Shown piece by piece: positions 11,915-23,388 of a DNA stretch of 64,000 bases (position 1 is its first letter; each line of letters starts with the position of its first letter). Location: NCBI RefSeq assembly GCF_000003815.2, contig NC_049984.1, positions 14,465,314 to 14,529,313 on the forward strand. Direction: 5' to 3'. This DNA is from Branchiostoma floridae (taxonomy: Eukaryota > Chordata > Leptocardii > Amphioxiformes > Branchiostomatidae). The notes below the pieces were generated by a model. It ran no database searches. It saw only the letters and a list, made by a program, of their open reading frames with translations, and was not told where the DNA came from. A program made the translations under genes and the position numbers.

Positions 11915-13000
11915 ACGGGAGGGGGCCATACTTCGACAGCCGTTCTAAGTGGATGCGCATGGCTTTTGTCAATGTACATTTTACAGTGAACTCATCAAAA
12001 ACAAGTTAAGATCTTGTATGCATCCTTATAACTGTGATTGAAGCTGTACAGATATATATTTCATTTAACGGTTTAGCGTTCCGCACTGTACTTTGACAGC
12101 GCACGAAACTTACGGCAGGTTTTCGGCTTGCGTCCTAGCAGAACGTTCCAACACAAAAAAGGGGTCCAAACTCCGACATAGTAACAACCAGACCATCGCC
12201 GTGCATTCTTAAACAATTTATGCAAATAGAATAGCACTAAAAGTTTTCATTATAATTTTTTCTGTATCAAATATGGGTCATATTTTGCATTACGCGACTT
12301 ATTCAAATACGGTGTGTTAAAACGTTTACCTCTCACGGTGAGACCAACTTGCCGCAAAACGGCAGCGCATTGTTACATTGAACTGTGATGGCATTTTCGC
12401 TTTTCGGCTTCCTTGATTGCCTTTTCATCCTGTCTTTAGGCAGCAGCAATGGCTACAGGATTTTTTAGTCGGTAGGGATCGATTTTTCTTGAATGTTTGT
12501 CGCTCTACGGACGGGTTGGCTGAGTTCAACGTGTTGAGCATCGCTCGGCCGCCGGCGTTCGTGATAGTAAAATGGCGGAGCCCCGACTGGGTGAACATTG
12601 TGGCATCATTTTAGCTCCGTTTATCCAACCCAGTTAAAGGGAAAACAGAACACAGGTATTATTTTTCGGAAGGCTAATAAACATCATTTCTATGTGTGGT
12701 GGTATTTTTTCACATGTCGTATTTTGCGAAGAATAATTCAAGAGTTTCCCGGGCCATGGTCTCGATACGTTCGCTCGTCAACTTGCACGGAAGGCGTCAA
12801 ACTTGTGCAAGTTGTTCAATCGTTATCTGTGGGACTTGCTAACTTCTACACATACCCCGTCTTTGTAGTTATATACAACAAGGTTTAGTCTACAGCTAGT
12901 TGTAACTTCTTATGTGCAGGCATCTATGCATTTCTCCGCAACAATGATTTTTAAAACCTGACGAAGTTTGGACCCCTGTCGAAGTATGGCCCCCTCCCGT
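11915..13000. mobile_element. 1.09-kb TA-flanked inverted-repeat DNA transposon, non-autonomous
   Basis: Perfect 25-bp terminal inverted repeats (11915-11939 and 12976-13000) beginning acgggagggggccatacttc, with TA at 11913-11914 and 13001-13002. Inside, a ggggtccaaactccgacata block near 12160 and an inverted ttttaaaacctgacgaagtt next to ggacccctg near 12950 form a second, inner inverted pair. No transposase frame is visible; the two ORFs inside are short and unrecognised. The interior includes a GC-richer stretch, 12520-12610. It fills most of the space between CPSF1 and the FMO gene. Confidence 0.85.
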
Positions 13001-13002
13001 TA

Positions 13003-13598
13003 TGGTATGAAGCTATACATAAATTGTAAAACTGTAACTAAGCGGCCTACAATGCATTACTGTTAGTCAAACGAGGTCGGAAGCTTTGTTTTTACTATGA
13101 ATTCCTTGAATAATGAAAGACCGGTGCACCGTGGGAGCTAGAATATATATATATTTGAAGAAAACAAAAGAAACATCACAGAAAAACCACCAGATGCACT
13201 AGTTGTTTATGCCCCCCTCCCCCTTCATATTCCTCACCAAATTGCGTTACATTTGCTCGATTCCCGCACATATAAGCTATTACATATCGTTATTCATAGT
13301 TCTGACTTCCAGTCTAACAAATCCTGACCAACACTTACCTCAGAAACAAGAGGAAACCACGATGTTTTCACTTTCTTTCTTTCTTTTTTACTCGATGGAC
13401 GCCATGCTGACTGATGCACCATGGGAAACAAAAGTTCATAGGTCAGTTATGAAAGTTACTTCCGCAGTTGCATCACATGTTAGACCAATTTCCGTCTTTT
13501 CGTGAATTTATAGCAGATTTTATCGATTCTCCTGCCACGTAAACGTCTGATTCCACGACACAGAAGTGGCGAAAGCAGTCCTGACTCTTGCGGAGAAG
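13003..13598 (+). other. Region upstream of the FMO start
   Basis: About 600 bp between the transposon end and the FMO start codon, expected to hold the FMO promoter and 5' UTR. I see no TATA box at a convincing position. A short (at)n run occurs at 13144-13154. The sequence ctgatgcaccatgggaaac and a related gtgcaccgtgggagc (13125-13140) are near repeats of unknown meaning. Confidence 0.4.
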
Positions 13599-15869
13599 AT
13601 GGCACGGCGAGTGGCGGTGATCGGGGCGGGGGCAGCGGGCTTGTGCGCCGCCCGGCACCTGAGCGCCCGCCCGGACCAGTTCGTACCCACGGTCTACGAG
13701 CAGACCAACAGGGTAGGCGGGACGTGGGTCTACACGGACCGGGTAGGGACGGACGAGCATGGGTTGCCTGTACACTCCAGTATGTACAAGAACCTCAGGT
13801 ACTAGTAAGCTGTGAGTTGGTCAGTATCTAATTTGGTTGCCTATCAAACACCCTGGGCTACTTAATTAACAATCTAAAGTAACGTCAACAAAACGTCATA
13901 ATCCACATGTGGCAGTTGAATCAAAGAGAGGTCTTGAAAGACTGTCTACTGTAGATCTTAGCATGTCATGATAGTTGACGTTATGTCAAGACCATTTAGG
14001 TTTAGACTTGAGGGTGCCCCAGGGCATGGTGCTACGTCCACTTTTGTTTCTCAGGCATAAACTGATAAAGGTATAGACTGAAGAATGAGAGTGAGAGAGG
14101 GACAACAATGAAAACATTTCCTCTCGGGTGTTTTGTAAGCTTAATTAGATTAGTGTACAGTACTGCCGTATACTGTCTTATCAAGTTCGGTATACACTTG
14201 TAAAGGACTGATAGTAATACACATGATGTTGATGATGATTATATTTGCAGGACCAACCTACCCAAGGAGGTGATGGCCTTTCCAGACTTTCCCTTTGACA
14301 GCAGCCTGCCATCCTTCGTCACCCATCAGGAGGTACTACAGTACCTAGAGGACTACACCGACCACTTCCAACTCAGGAAACACATACAGGTGGGCTTATA
14401 TAAGTCTAGGACTGCTTGACTTGAGTGCATGAGAATACGTTTTGTTTCAGGGATGGACAAGAACACAAATGTTAACATTGCACATGCAAAGGAAGTAAAT
14501 ATGCAAAATTTGCATCTCATTGATTAACATTACTAGAGTACATTTCTATAAGCTACCTGCATATAAAAGATTATCATGGAAATCCATTGTTTCTTTCCTC
14601 AGTTATACACCTCCTTCAAACATTTAAACAAAACTATATGAAATCTTTCACTGTAGTTCCTGACCAAGGTGGACACAGTGAAACCAGTGACCGGTGCAGG
14701 TCAGACCCTGTGGGAAGTAACGGTCAGCAGTGTGGAGGAGCCGGAGAAGATTACCACTCAGCAGTTTGATGCCGTCATGGTTTGCAACGGGTCAGTGTCA
14801 TGCTCTCCTTAGGCCTAGGAAAAGTATGTTGTGTTAAGATATTAGGTGATTGGGCTACTTTCACTAAGCATGCTTGTGGGATCACTTACTGGTGCTAAGG
14901 ATGCACACATCTTCTCTTTGGCTGCTACACCATAGACCTAAGGTGGCTTGTTAAAAGTGGTAAATGATAAGAGAAATAAAAAAAAAACAAAAAAAACAGA
15001 CACCATCAAAATTACACTATAGGTGCCTGTATTTTCTTCACAGACATTTTTCTGAGCCATACATTCCCGAGATTCCCCAAGCAAGCCATTTCCGAGGAAT
15101 AAGTCTACACAGCCATGACTACCGCTCACCCACACCCTTCACTAGCCGGGATGTGGTGGTCGTTGGGGCTGGAAACTCGGGCCTGGACATCGCATTGGAG
15201 GTATCCACAGTAGCCAGGAGAGTGGTGCTTAGCCATGACAAAGAACTGGTAGTCTCTAAACTGCCTACAAACTTGACCCAAAGCACTGGCATCAAAAGCT
15301 TCAGATCAACAAGGACTGTGGAGTTCAAGAACGGTGAAGAACTCGATGCGGACTCTGTAATCTACTGCACTGGTTACAGTTACTCCTTTCCGTTCCTGAC
15401 CCGGGAGTGCGGCGTTTGCGTGGAGCGCGGCAGAGTCAGTCCGCTGTACAAACACGTCGTCCACACGACACACACCACCCTTTCCTTCATTGGTGTCTGC
15501 AACAAGATCTGCCCCTGCCCACAGTTCCATCTACAGGTCCAGTTTGCCATGGCCGTCCTAGACAGAAGTCTTGTGTTGCCTTCTAAAGAGGAAATGGACA
15601 AAGAAGTGGAGAGGGATTACTCTGAACGACTTGAGTCGGGCATGGCGCCACACCATGCACACCTACTTGGGAACAAACAGTGGGAGTATCATGTGGAGCT
15701 AGCACGACTGGCTGGTTGTCAACCATTGTCAAAGGCTCTGCACTTGCTACATGCCAATGTGTTGTCTGATCGTTCTACCGATCTGTGTGGGTTTAGAAAC
15801 ACCAACTACAGCATAACTGGACCTGAGACATGGTGTAAGGAAAGACTGTGCTTATTGGACAAGATTTAA
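13599..15869 (+). CDS. FMO: Flavin-containing monooxygenase, isoform A (exons 1-3 plus proximal terminal exon)
   Basis: NADPH- and FAD-dependent enzyme that oxygenates soft nucleophiles (N or S) in small molecules. Exons 13599-13798, 14251-14389, 14657-14790 and 15044-15869 join to a 432-residue protein. Exon 1 has the FAD dinucleotide motif VAVIGAGAAGLCAARHL (Gly9, Gly11, Gly14) and YEQTNRVGGTW. The terminal exon has the FMO signature FRGISLHSHDY (F-x-G-x3-H-x3-Y), the NADPH motif VVVVGAGNSGLDIALE and YCTGYSYSFPF. The length fits the short GS-OX-like FMO class rather than the 530-residue vertebrate liver FMOs, and no C-terminal membrane anchor is visible. The start is the ATG at 13599 (aagATGg); an in-frame GTG at 13566 is not needed. 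The splice into exon 4 is phase 2 (GG|A, making Gly-His). Confidence 0.92.
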
Positions 15870-15982
15870 AGGCATGAGGCCAGCTCATAGTATTAGGCTG
15901 AAGTTTATTCTTTGGAACACACTTGATTGTTTATTGATCATCAAAGTGTATCACTTGAAGTAGAAGGCATTATAAGTAGCCT

Positions 15983-15988
15983 AATAAA
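15983..15988 (+). terminator. Candidate poly(A) signal for FMO isoform A
   Basis: aataaa 114 bp after the isoform A stop codon and upstream of the second terminal exon. A further aataaa lies at 16419-16424. Signal by sequence only. Confidence 0.5.
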
Positions 15989-16627
15989 GATAGACATGTA
16001 TCAAGTATTACAACATCAGGATCATCACAGTTATGATTAATGTAACCACATGTACAATGTACTTGAATACATCACAATGAACATGAAGACATTGTGTTAA
16101 AATGTCAATATACATGTACATTTTGTATAATCTATTTGGTTGCCATCTCAGGACAACATTGGATGTCATTATACCCTGACTTCTTCCAGTCTCTATTATA
16201 TTCCTCAAATCATTTTAAACTTACAGTTACAGAATCAATGCATTCTTGGTAGTGCTTTGTTTAACTACATATATTCAAAATTTTTTGTTCAATGTCCTTT
16301 TCTCAATAGCTTTTCTCCTTCTGTCACCAGTGTTAGCCATTTGTAATAGTCAGAAACTAGTTAGACAGAAATACAATGTACTGCTGTTTTTTTTAATGTC
16401 ACATGCCACAACCAAATGAATAAAAAGAGGTAAAATACATTAATGTCTTCGTATGAATGAATTGTTAAGACATCCTTGATTATATCCTAATTATTATCTT
16501 TTCCAAATGAAGTACTTGATAAATGGAATTTCTGTCTGCCTGCAGCTGTATGCTGACAAAGTTGTCCACAGTTCACCATGTGTGATAATACATGTAGGCT
16601 ACTATGAATGTAGAAAATGTTATCAAC

Positions 16628-16838
16628 TACTGTAATTCACTTTATCTTCACGGTACAAAATTTTCACGGTCTGAGAAAATTGAACTTGTTCTCGGAACTA
16701 AATGTTCACTGTCGAGGCAAGTGCACATGAAAAAAGTCTGTGAATTATTTTTTAACGGTAATGATAAGTTCACGCTACAGTCGTCACCGTGAAAACCGTG
16801 AACATAACATTACAGTGAAAAAATCAGGAATTACAGTA
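16628..16838. mobile_element. Small TA-flanked MITE between the two FMO terminal exons
   Basis: The ends are inverted: tactgtaattc at the left and gaattacagta at the right, with internal ttcacggt and accgtgaa words also inverted. TA at both ends fits a TA-target MITE. Its ends resemble those of the element at 61898-62174. Confidence 0.7.
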
Positions 16839-16978
16839 TATGAGCCTAATGTACCGTTACAGCTTTGTTTCACATTCCAGTTCAAAAATGTACTTTTCTC
16901 TATATCATATGTGCATCACTCTCTGTCACAAAATTGATGGCTATAGGATTGCTCATTTACCCATTCTTCTCTCCACAG

Positions 16979-17783
16979 GCATTACTCAGTGCCATACGTT
17001 CCTGCGATCCCTGGAGCTGAACTCTTCCAGGGAAGGTCCATCCACAGCCACGAGTACCGCAGTCCCGACGACTTCAAAGGCAAAAACGTTGTGCTGTTGG
17101 GAGCTGCATCATCTGGCCAAGACATTGCCTTGGAGATCAGCAAGATGGCCAATCAGGTCGTCCTCAGCCACGGCAAACCACCACTCAAAAGCCAGCTTCC
17201 ACCAAACATGAAGCAAGCTCCCGGGGTGGAATGTTTCAAGGCTCCTAAAACTGTGAGATTTAAAAATGGGGAGGAGTTTGAGGCTGATGTTTTTATGTAT
17301 TGTACAGGGTATCACTATCACTTCCCCTTTTTTACTACGGAATGCGAGGTTTCTATAGAGCGAGGCCACATCACCCCCCTGTACAAGCATCTCATCCACA
17401 CCTCCTTCCCTTCCCTGTCTATCGTCGGCATCTGCTGTAGGATCTGTCCCTTCCCACAGTTTGACAGACAGGTCCTGTTCGCCCAGGCTGTTTTAGACGG
17501 CAGCTTCAAGCTCCCTGCCAAAGAAGAGATGGAGGAGGATATCCAGCGGGATTTTCGCCATCGCTTGGAGGCGGGGAAACCTCCACACCATGCTCACGAG
17601 ATGGGGGAGGATCAGTGGGAGTACAACAACGACCTCTCCAGGCTGATCGGGCTGGCCCCCCTCCCCAAGGCAGTGGAGCTAGTGTACAGGGGTGTGCACA
17701 GCGATAGGGTCAACAATTTGCAGCATTATAAAGACGGACAATACGAAATAACAGGGCCAGAGTCCTGGAGAAAACTGGAATAG
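16979..17783 (+). CDS. FMO: FMO alternative or duplicated terminal exon (isoform B)
   Basis: This exon is homologous along its length to 15044-15869, roughly half identical in protein by eye. It starts after ctccacag with the same phase (GG|G CAT, Gly-His), so exons 1-3 could splice to it and give a 425-residue protein. It carries the FMO signature FQGRSIHSHEY, an NADPH-site motif VVLLGAASSGQDIALE in which the middle glycine is alanine, YCTGYHYHFPF, and ends ITGPESWRKLE. No separate FAD-binding exons are visible in the 1.1 kb between the two terminal exons. It is either a mutually exclusive last exon of one gene or a partial duplicate. The frame is intact with no stops, which argues that it is expressed. 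Confidence 0.85.
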
Positions 17784-19495
17784 GACACTTCCCTGGTACT
17801 TTGTGCATGTTTTTTAGTTTCTCTTTGATTTTACAGTACCTTTCTTGCTTTAAGGGATGGTGTGAGGGATGACTTGCAAAAGTCTATTTTATTAGCATGG
17901 GGTGGTTTTTGCTGCATGGGGGGATCAAATTTGAAAAGTTCCTTTGTGGGGTAGGGTAATGTTGGGATAGTCCATTTATGGGTAGAAGTAACTTTAGGAC
18001 CAAATCTACCAAAGGTTAGTATATTTTTATGTATTTGGTTGGAGATGGAGTGATGTATGATGTATTTGCTCACAAATGTGGCCTTTTTAATTCATCTTAG
18101 AGATAATCAGTGCAATAGTGTCAAGTATCTGCCAGGTTGATTCAATGGGTATTAACTGATCACCTGTATAAAAAATGTAAAGTTTAATTCATTTGGTACA
18201 AAATGGTTAAAGCATGACTGTTTGGACTGTTTATGTGAAATTGCCTCAGGAAATCAAGACTCGATAGGCAAAAACAAAAGTCTTGTCATAACAAGGAAGG
18301 TTATTGTAACATTTGCTCTTCAATTATGAAAATGAGGCTCTGATTTGCATGATGAAGGACATTATATATAATGTTAATAATGTTGGGAAATATAATTGCG
18401 AAGCTTTTCCATAAGTGTGATAAACATGATTGGATCAGTTTTACGTATAGGGTGGTGTTAATTGTCTGACTGTCTGAGTATAACTTCATGATTATTGAAT
18501 TGAAGGTAATTTTGCGTATGTATGTCTTCATGTTGACAGCATAACTTGAGAAGTCGTAGATGGATCATTATTACACACATTTTGGTATGTTGTGAAGTGA
18601 CATGAGTTTGGGCCCTCTAGCAGCTTTCTGTGGGAACTGCAGGAGCGTTTCAGTTGCAGAGTTTGAAACAGGATAAGTTAAGGAGAGATGAATAAACTTT
18701 CACGATTTTGGACAAATAGGTAATGTTGATTAAGGCCTACGTAATAATTATGCAAGTTAGGACTTTGATTGCATAATCCTCTGGGTGAAGTAACGGCAAG
18801 ACAAACTGAATTTGGCAAGCAAACAAAGCTTTATTAACATATTTTACAAGCTTTCAATATGCTCACCAAATCTTAAACACCCAATATGTACGTTCTGTCA
18901 GTGACACGTATAGTGTACCTGAGCAATTGAGATGTACCCAAATGCCTGCAGTACAAGAAAACTTGGACATTGATGATCACACCAGGAGGGAAGTCAACGT
19001 TAAAACCAGTTGTCCTGAATCCTAACCATTAGCACATTAAAGTAGCCATTTGGCTACACATTCTATATTTGTTATAGGGGTAGACGTAGACTGCAGGTTT
19101 AAATGTATGTGTTACCTATCTAAGAAGGTCTTATTTGTTATGACGAATGGGGCCCCAAACATAATTTTATTATGTTGTATAGTCGAGAGAATGGATAATG
19201 TTAGAATCACTGCAGTGCTCTTCTTTGAGTGAATACCAGAATTACGCATTTTTCCTACACACAAAGAAGTCCTCTGTGAAACTAGACGTAGTTATAGATG
19301 AAAATAAACAGTAATGACATATTTGTAGAAATGATAGATTGGAACATTTCAACTCAGCAACAACATTTTAACACCAGCCAAAGGTACAGATCTCAGCCTG
19401 AAATATATTCTTTCAGACAAATACTACACATGCTGATAATGGTTTTAAAATCTATGAATTGTTATATCAGGTCAACATATAAAGTCACATTTGCG
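17784..19495. other. Intergenic region after FMO
   Basis: No gene seen. A tttggccctctag..ctgcaggagcgttt block near 18608-18650 and a taattatgcaagttagg block near 18745 resemble parts of the dispersed repeat described at 41280-42030. The plus-strand word tttatt at 18830 would read as AATAAA for the minus-strand gene that ends at 20437, but it lies 1.6 kb beyond its stop. Confidence 0.5.
18691..18696 (+). terminator. Candidate poly(A) signal for FMO isoform B
   Basis: aataaa about 0.9 kb after the isoform B stop codon; no closer perfect hexamer was noticed. Weak support. Confidence 0.25.
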
Positions 19496-20451
19496 ACTTC
19501 ATCAAAACTGCAGCCCACCTCTTTTGTAAGTGTCACAAGGACTTATTCCTGTGCCCCTTCATCAAAACTGTGGCCCCCTCTTTTGTAACTGTCACAAGGA
19601 CTTATTCCTGTGCCCCTTCGTCAAAACTGTAGCCCACCTCTTCTGTAAGTGTCACATGAACTTATTCCTATGCCCCTTCATCAAAACTATAGCACCTCTT
19701 CTGTAAGTGTCACAAGGACTTATTCCTGTGCCCCTTCATCAAAACTGTAGCCCCACTTTTGTAAGTGTCGCAAGGACTTATTCCTGTGCCCCTTCATCAA
19801 AACTGTAGCCCCACTTTTGTAAGTGTCGCAAGGACTTATTCCTGTGCCCCTTCATCAAAACTGTAGCCCCTCTTTTGTAAGTGTCACAAGGACTTATTCC
19901 TGTGCCCCTTCATCAAAACTGTAGCGCCACTTTTGTAAGTGTCGCAAGGACTTATTCCTGTGCCCCTTCATCAAAACTGTAGCGCCACTTTTGTAAGTGT
20001 CGCAAGGACTTATTCCTGTGCCCCTTCATCAAAACTGTAGCCCCTCTTTTGTACGTGTCGCAAGGACTTATTCCTGTGCCCCTTCATCAAAACTGTAGCC
20101 CCTCTTTTGTAAGTGTCACAAGGACTTATTCCTGTGCCCCTTCATCAAAACTGTAGCCCGACTTTTGTATTGTGTGTTAAAGTGTCACAAGGACTTATTC
20201 CTGTGCCCCTTCATCAAAACTGTAGCCCCTCTTTTGTAAGTGTCACAAGGACTTATTCCTGTGTCCCTTCATCAAAACTGTAGCCCCCCACTTTTGTAAG
20301 TGTCACAAGGACTTATTCCTGTGTCCCTTCATCAAAACTGTAGCCCCTCTTTTGTAAGTGTCACAAGGACTTATTCCTGTGTCCCTTCATCAAAACTGTA
20401 GCCCCCCTCTTTTGTATGTGTCACATGTACAAGGACTTATTCCTGTGCCCC
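19496..20451. repeat. Minisatellite, about 16 units of 58-60 bp
   Basis: The unit has three conserved words: cccttcatcaaaactgtag, cttttgtaagtgtcacaagg and acttattcctgtg. The word tcaaaact recurs 16 times at 57-69 bp spacing from 19502 to 20390. Variants include gcccctc against gcgccac and tcacaag against tcgcaag, in patterns suggesting block duplications. The last unit overlaps the final codons and stop of the minus-strand gene at 20437. Confidence 0.96.
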
Positions 20452-23388
20452 TAGTACATGCGGAGCCACTTCCATGGCCACGGACAAAAGCTCGTCTATC
20501 ACCCATCTTCTCAAGTATGTCGCGCGATTCGCTTCATCTTTCAACAAGCGGACAAGAGTGTCTTCAATGTCATCAAGATCATCTGAGTTCAGCCCTTCTG
20601 TGTCGGGCAAATCGTATGACTTGCGCTCGGGCACGTACGCGAGCAGGTTCTTGATCACCGGGTAGTCTAGAACATGAGGCACGCTGGCTGCCAGCTTGCC
20701 TCGGAGGGACTCAGCATACGCGTCAAGATCGTCCGCGTATTCTCTCATGGTGGTGAACTCGTCCCACAGATCCTCGACTGACCACACGTGCTCCATCTGT
20801 TCCAACTCAGGGTCGTATTTATCCTTCTTTGGCTTGGTTGTGGAGTTGCCTCCCTGTGGAGTTGCCGTCTCCTTGTCTTTGTCCACAGCCTGTGAGTTCG
20901 TCTCTTTATCCTTGACCAGTGACGTCACGTCTATCAAAGGAGGGTAAAAGTTCATTGTGACTGTTTCAGCAATATTTCATTTGCATTCTGTTATTTGCAT
21001 CCAGCTTCATGGGCAAGCAATTTTTTGGTCTTGCATTAACCTCGGAGAAAAAGATGCCAAGTTCAATGTGCAAAGAAAGGACGCTGAAAACGACTGTGTA
21101 CAGAAAAACAACATCAGATCTATGATGTCTCTTACCTGGACCCTGGCTGGAGTTAATGTCACCCGTGGGTCCGTCGGCTGCGGTGAGCAGATGCGGGACC
21201 TCTTGGTCCTTCGACACATCCGCCACTTCTTTCAGCTCAGCTTCTGGGTTCTCTTGCCCTGCAGCCAAAGTAGTGTTGTCATAAGGCCTAGTCAGGTCTG
21301 AACAGGGTAAATGTTCACAATGCCTGTCTCGTTTTTCACAACTCAATCTCATTCTTAATTTGATGGGTAATTACCAGATCTGCCTCTGGGAGATAGATCA
21401 TAAATTGTATGTACAAAGAAATGACGTCGTTCTAACCGAAGTGTCCATGTACAGTAAGAAAAACAAATCTATGATATCTCTTACCTGGACCCCGTCCACT
21501 GTCACCCATGGGTCCGTCGGCTGCAGCGGGTACATCCTTGAGAACTGCCGTCAGTTCTCCCGGCTCAGCGGAAGATTCTGGGTTCTCCTGCCCTGCCGTC
21601 ATAACGGACTTCTCAGAGGGCTTGGTCGGGTCTGAATAGAGTAAAAGCTCACTCTGTAGTGACTGTTTTTCACTATGTATTTTATTCTACATTCTATATT
21701 TTACTTCCAAATTGAGTAATCACATAGTCTTATATTTACCTATGAGAGAAAGAAGGGACGGTAAAGACGTTTCTATACAGAAAGAACAAAATATTTGTGG
21801 CGCCCCTTGCCTGACCCCGTCCGGAGTCACTGTCACCCGCATATACAGTAAAAGTTTACTTTACAGAGTCTGTTTTTCACACCATTTTATTCTTGATGTT
21901 ACTATGTTTAACGTCCAATTTGATGGGCAATAGATCTTGTATGTATTTCTAAGAGAAAGAGCCTAACAAAGGAAGGACGTTAACGAAGGGTCCATGTACA
22001 GAAAACAAGACAAATCTACGATGTCTCTTACCTTGAATGTCACCAGTGGGACCATCTGCTGCATCTGGTACAGTCTGTGGAACCTCCACTTCTTTGTCGT
22101 GGGAGAGACGCTCTGAGCCCACCTTGGCATCACCCTCTCCATGGCCACCTGTACCGGTCTTGTCGAGTGGGGCAGGTGTGCTGGACGACGGTGAGATTGA
22201 AGACACGGGCTTGCCGTCAGTGAAGTCACCAGCTGCGGAAAGTGATGAGGTTTTCGCGTGGCAGCTCCTGTCTGACATTCCCGTCTCTCCTTCCTGTGAT
22301 ACTGAGGAACGGCGCTCATGGCTCGGCTCGTCTGCAATCTTGGCAGTCGGCTTGTCACTGGATGCGCCTGAGGTTGATACCGTAGCTGGTTGGCTGGCCG
22401 CCGGGCCTGTTGTTGATGCGGACGGCGGTGAGTTGACCTTCAGCTCCGGCGTAGTCTGTGGCTTCTCTTGTGCTGCTGTCGTAGCAGTCTCCGCAGCAGG
22501 GTCTGAAAAAAAGATACAATCTTCGTGTACTGTGTATCCAATGTTGTTTCTTCCGACGAAGTATGGAAGGCACCCGTTTTGCTTTTGTGTTCTATAGAAG
22601 GCGGAACCTTTAGTGCCTCGTCGCGTCGAACGATGGTTCGGCCGAACCGTTCATTTTGACACACACGACATTTCCATTATTTGTGAGATAAGTAATATCA
22701 TCTTCACGTTTGATGAAATGATTTTTATAACAAGAAAATTTGATACATGTACATGCGTTTGGTTTTATTTTCCATCAAGTCGTCAATTTGTTTTGTCTCC
22801 TCTACTGATGGGTAAACATAAAGCTCCTGTAAGGCCACATAACATATAGTACACGGGCGTGAACATAATATCGACTGCTTAGAGCCAGACACATGCACCC
22901 TTACCTGGCGTAGCACCACTTTTCACCTCCCGACCGTCAACTGTAACCGTGATTTGAAGGAAAACGTCTTCCTTCTGATGACCACCCTTGTCAAGTCTCT
23001 CCATTGCACACCACCACTTGTTTGGTAAGCCGTCCGCTGACTCCAGTACGGCTGCCACATCGATGGAGAGCTTTGCGATGGTCGCGTCTTTGCAACGCTT
23101 CGCCTTCCGCAGCTTCAGTACCAGCGGGTCTGTTGGGCTCCAGTGGGAGAACTGGACAGCGTGCTCCCAGGTGAGACCGTCTGATTTTCGCTTCTTGGTT
23201 TGCTGCTTCTCCTTACGGTGGCGAACGGTAACTAGGTATTTTCCCTGGCTGTGTCGCCCAACCTTCCCCTCGTGGACGATAACGCTGATTTTAGAATCGC
23301 TTGTCCACCACTTACCGCTAGGCCTGAGCACTGACAGGGCACCCACTACTGTCAGGTACGCTGATGCGACCTTGTCGAAAACACCCAT
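20437..23388 (-). CDS. Uncharacterised five-exon gene: C2-like domain, repeat-exon linker, helical C-terminus
   Basis: Exons in transcript order: 22905-23388, 22032-22502, 21485-21631, 21136-21297, 20437-20930. All internal introns are phase 1 and the frame is open for 585 residues. Exon 1 (about residues 1-161) has a beta-rich pattern like a C2 domain: SKISVIVHEG, KYLVTVRHR, WEHAVQFSHWSPTDPLVLKL, ATIAKLSIDV, KWWCAMERL, DVFLQITVTV. The usual calcium-binding aspartates are not evident, so membrane or protein binding without calcium is more likely; this is inference. Exons 2-4 are Ser/Thr/Pro/Ala-rich and probably disordered. Exon 5 is acidic and helical (VWSVEDLWDEFTTMREYADD, RRWVIDELLSVAMEVAPHVL). 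No signal peptide or membrane segment. I do not recognise the family. The start is the ATG at 23388; no better upstream start was seen. Confidence 0.75.
20942..22031 (-). repeat. Tandem exon-plus-intron duplications in the uncharacterised gene
   Basis: Exons 21485-21631 (49 codons) and 21136-21297 (54 codons) are homologous: both contain TAGQENPE or AAGQENPE, and end in AADGPMGD or AADGPTGD followed by GP and a gtaagaga donor. The end of exon 2 (AADGPTGDIQ) shares the motif. The introns match too: tttttcac near the acceptor, atttgatgggcaat or atttgatgggtaat, and gatgtctcttacc or gatatctcttacc recur in each. A fourth, decayed unit spans about 21640-22031. All units are phase 1-1, so gain or loss keeps the frame. 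Confidence 0.85.
21811..21840 (-). pseudogene. Relic of a further duplicated exon
   Basis: The minus strand GGTGACAGTGACTCCGGACG matches the end of exon 21485-21631, but the rest of the exon is gone and the donor is gcaag instead of gtaag. The flanking intron words (agtaaaag, gtttttcac, cattttattc) match those beside the intact exon. It is a deleted member of the exon array. Confidence 0.6.

Noticed and set aside
13566-13598. GTG-initiated extension of FMO exon 1
   Set aside because: No ATG there; the ATG at 13599 has a good context and sits right before the FAD motif as in other FMOs.
22037-22597. 186-codon plus-strand ORF opposite the unknown gene
   Set aside because: It is antisense to exon 2, whose minus-strand frame is continuous with spliced neighbours; the plus frame is a shadow.
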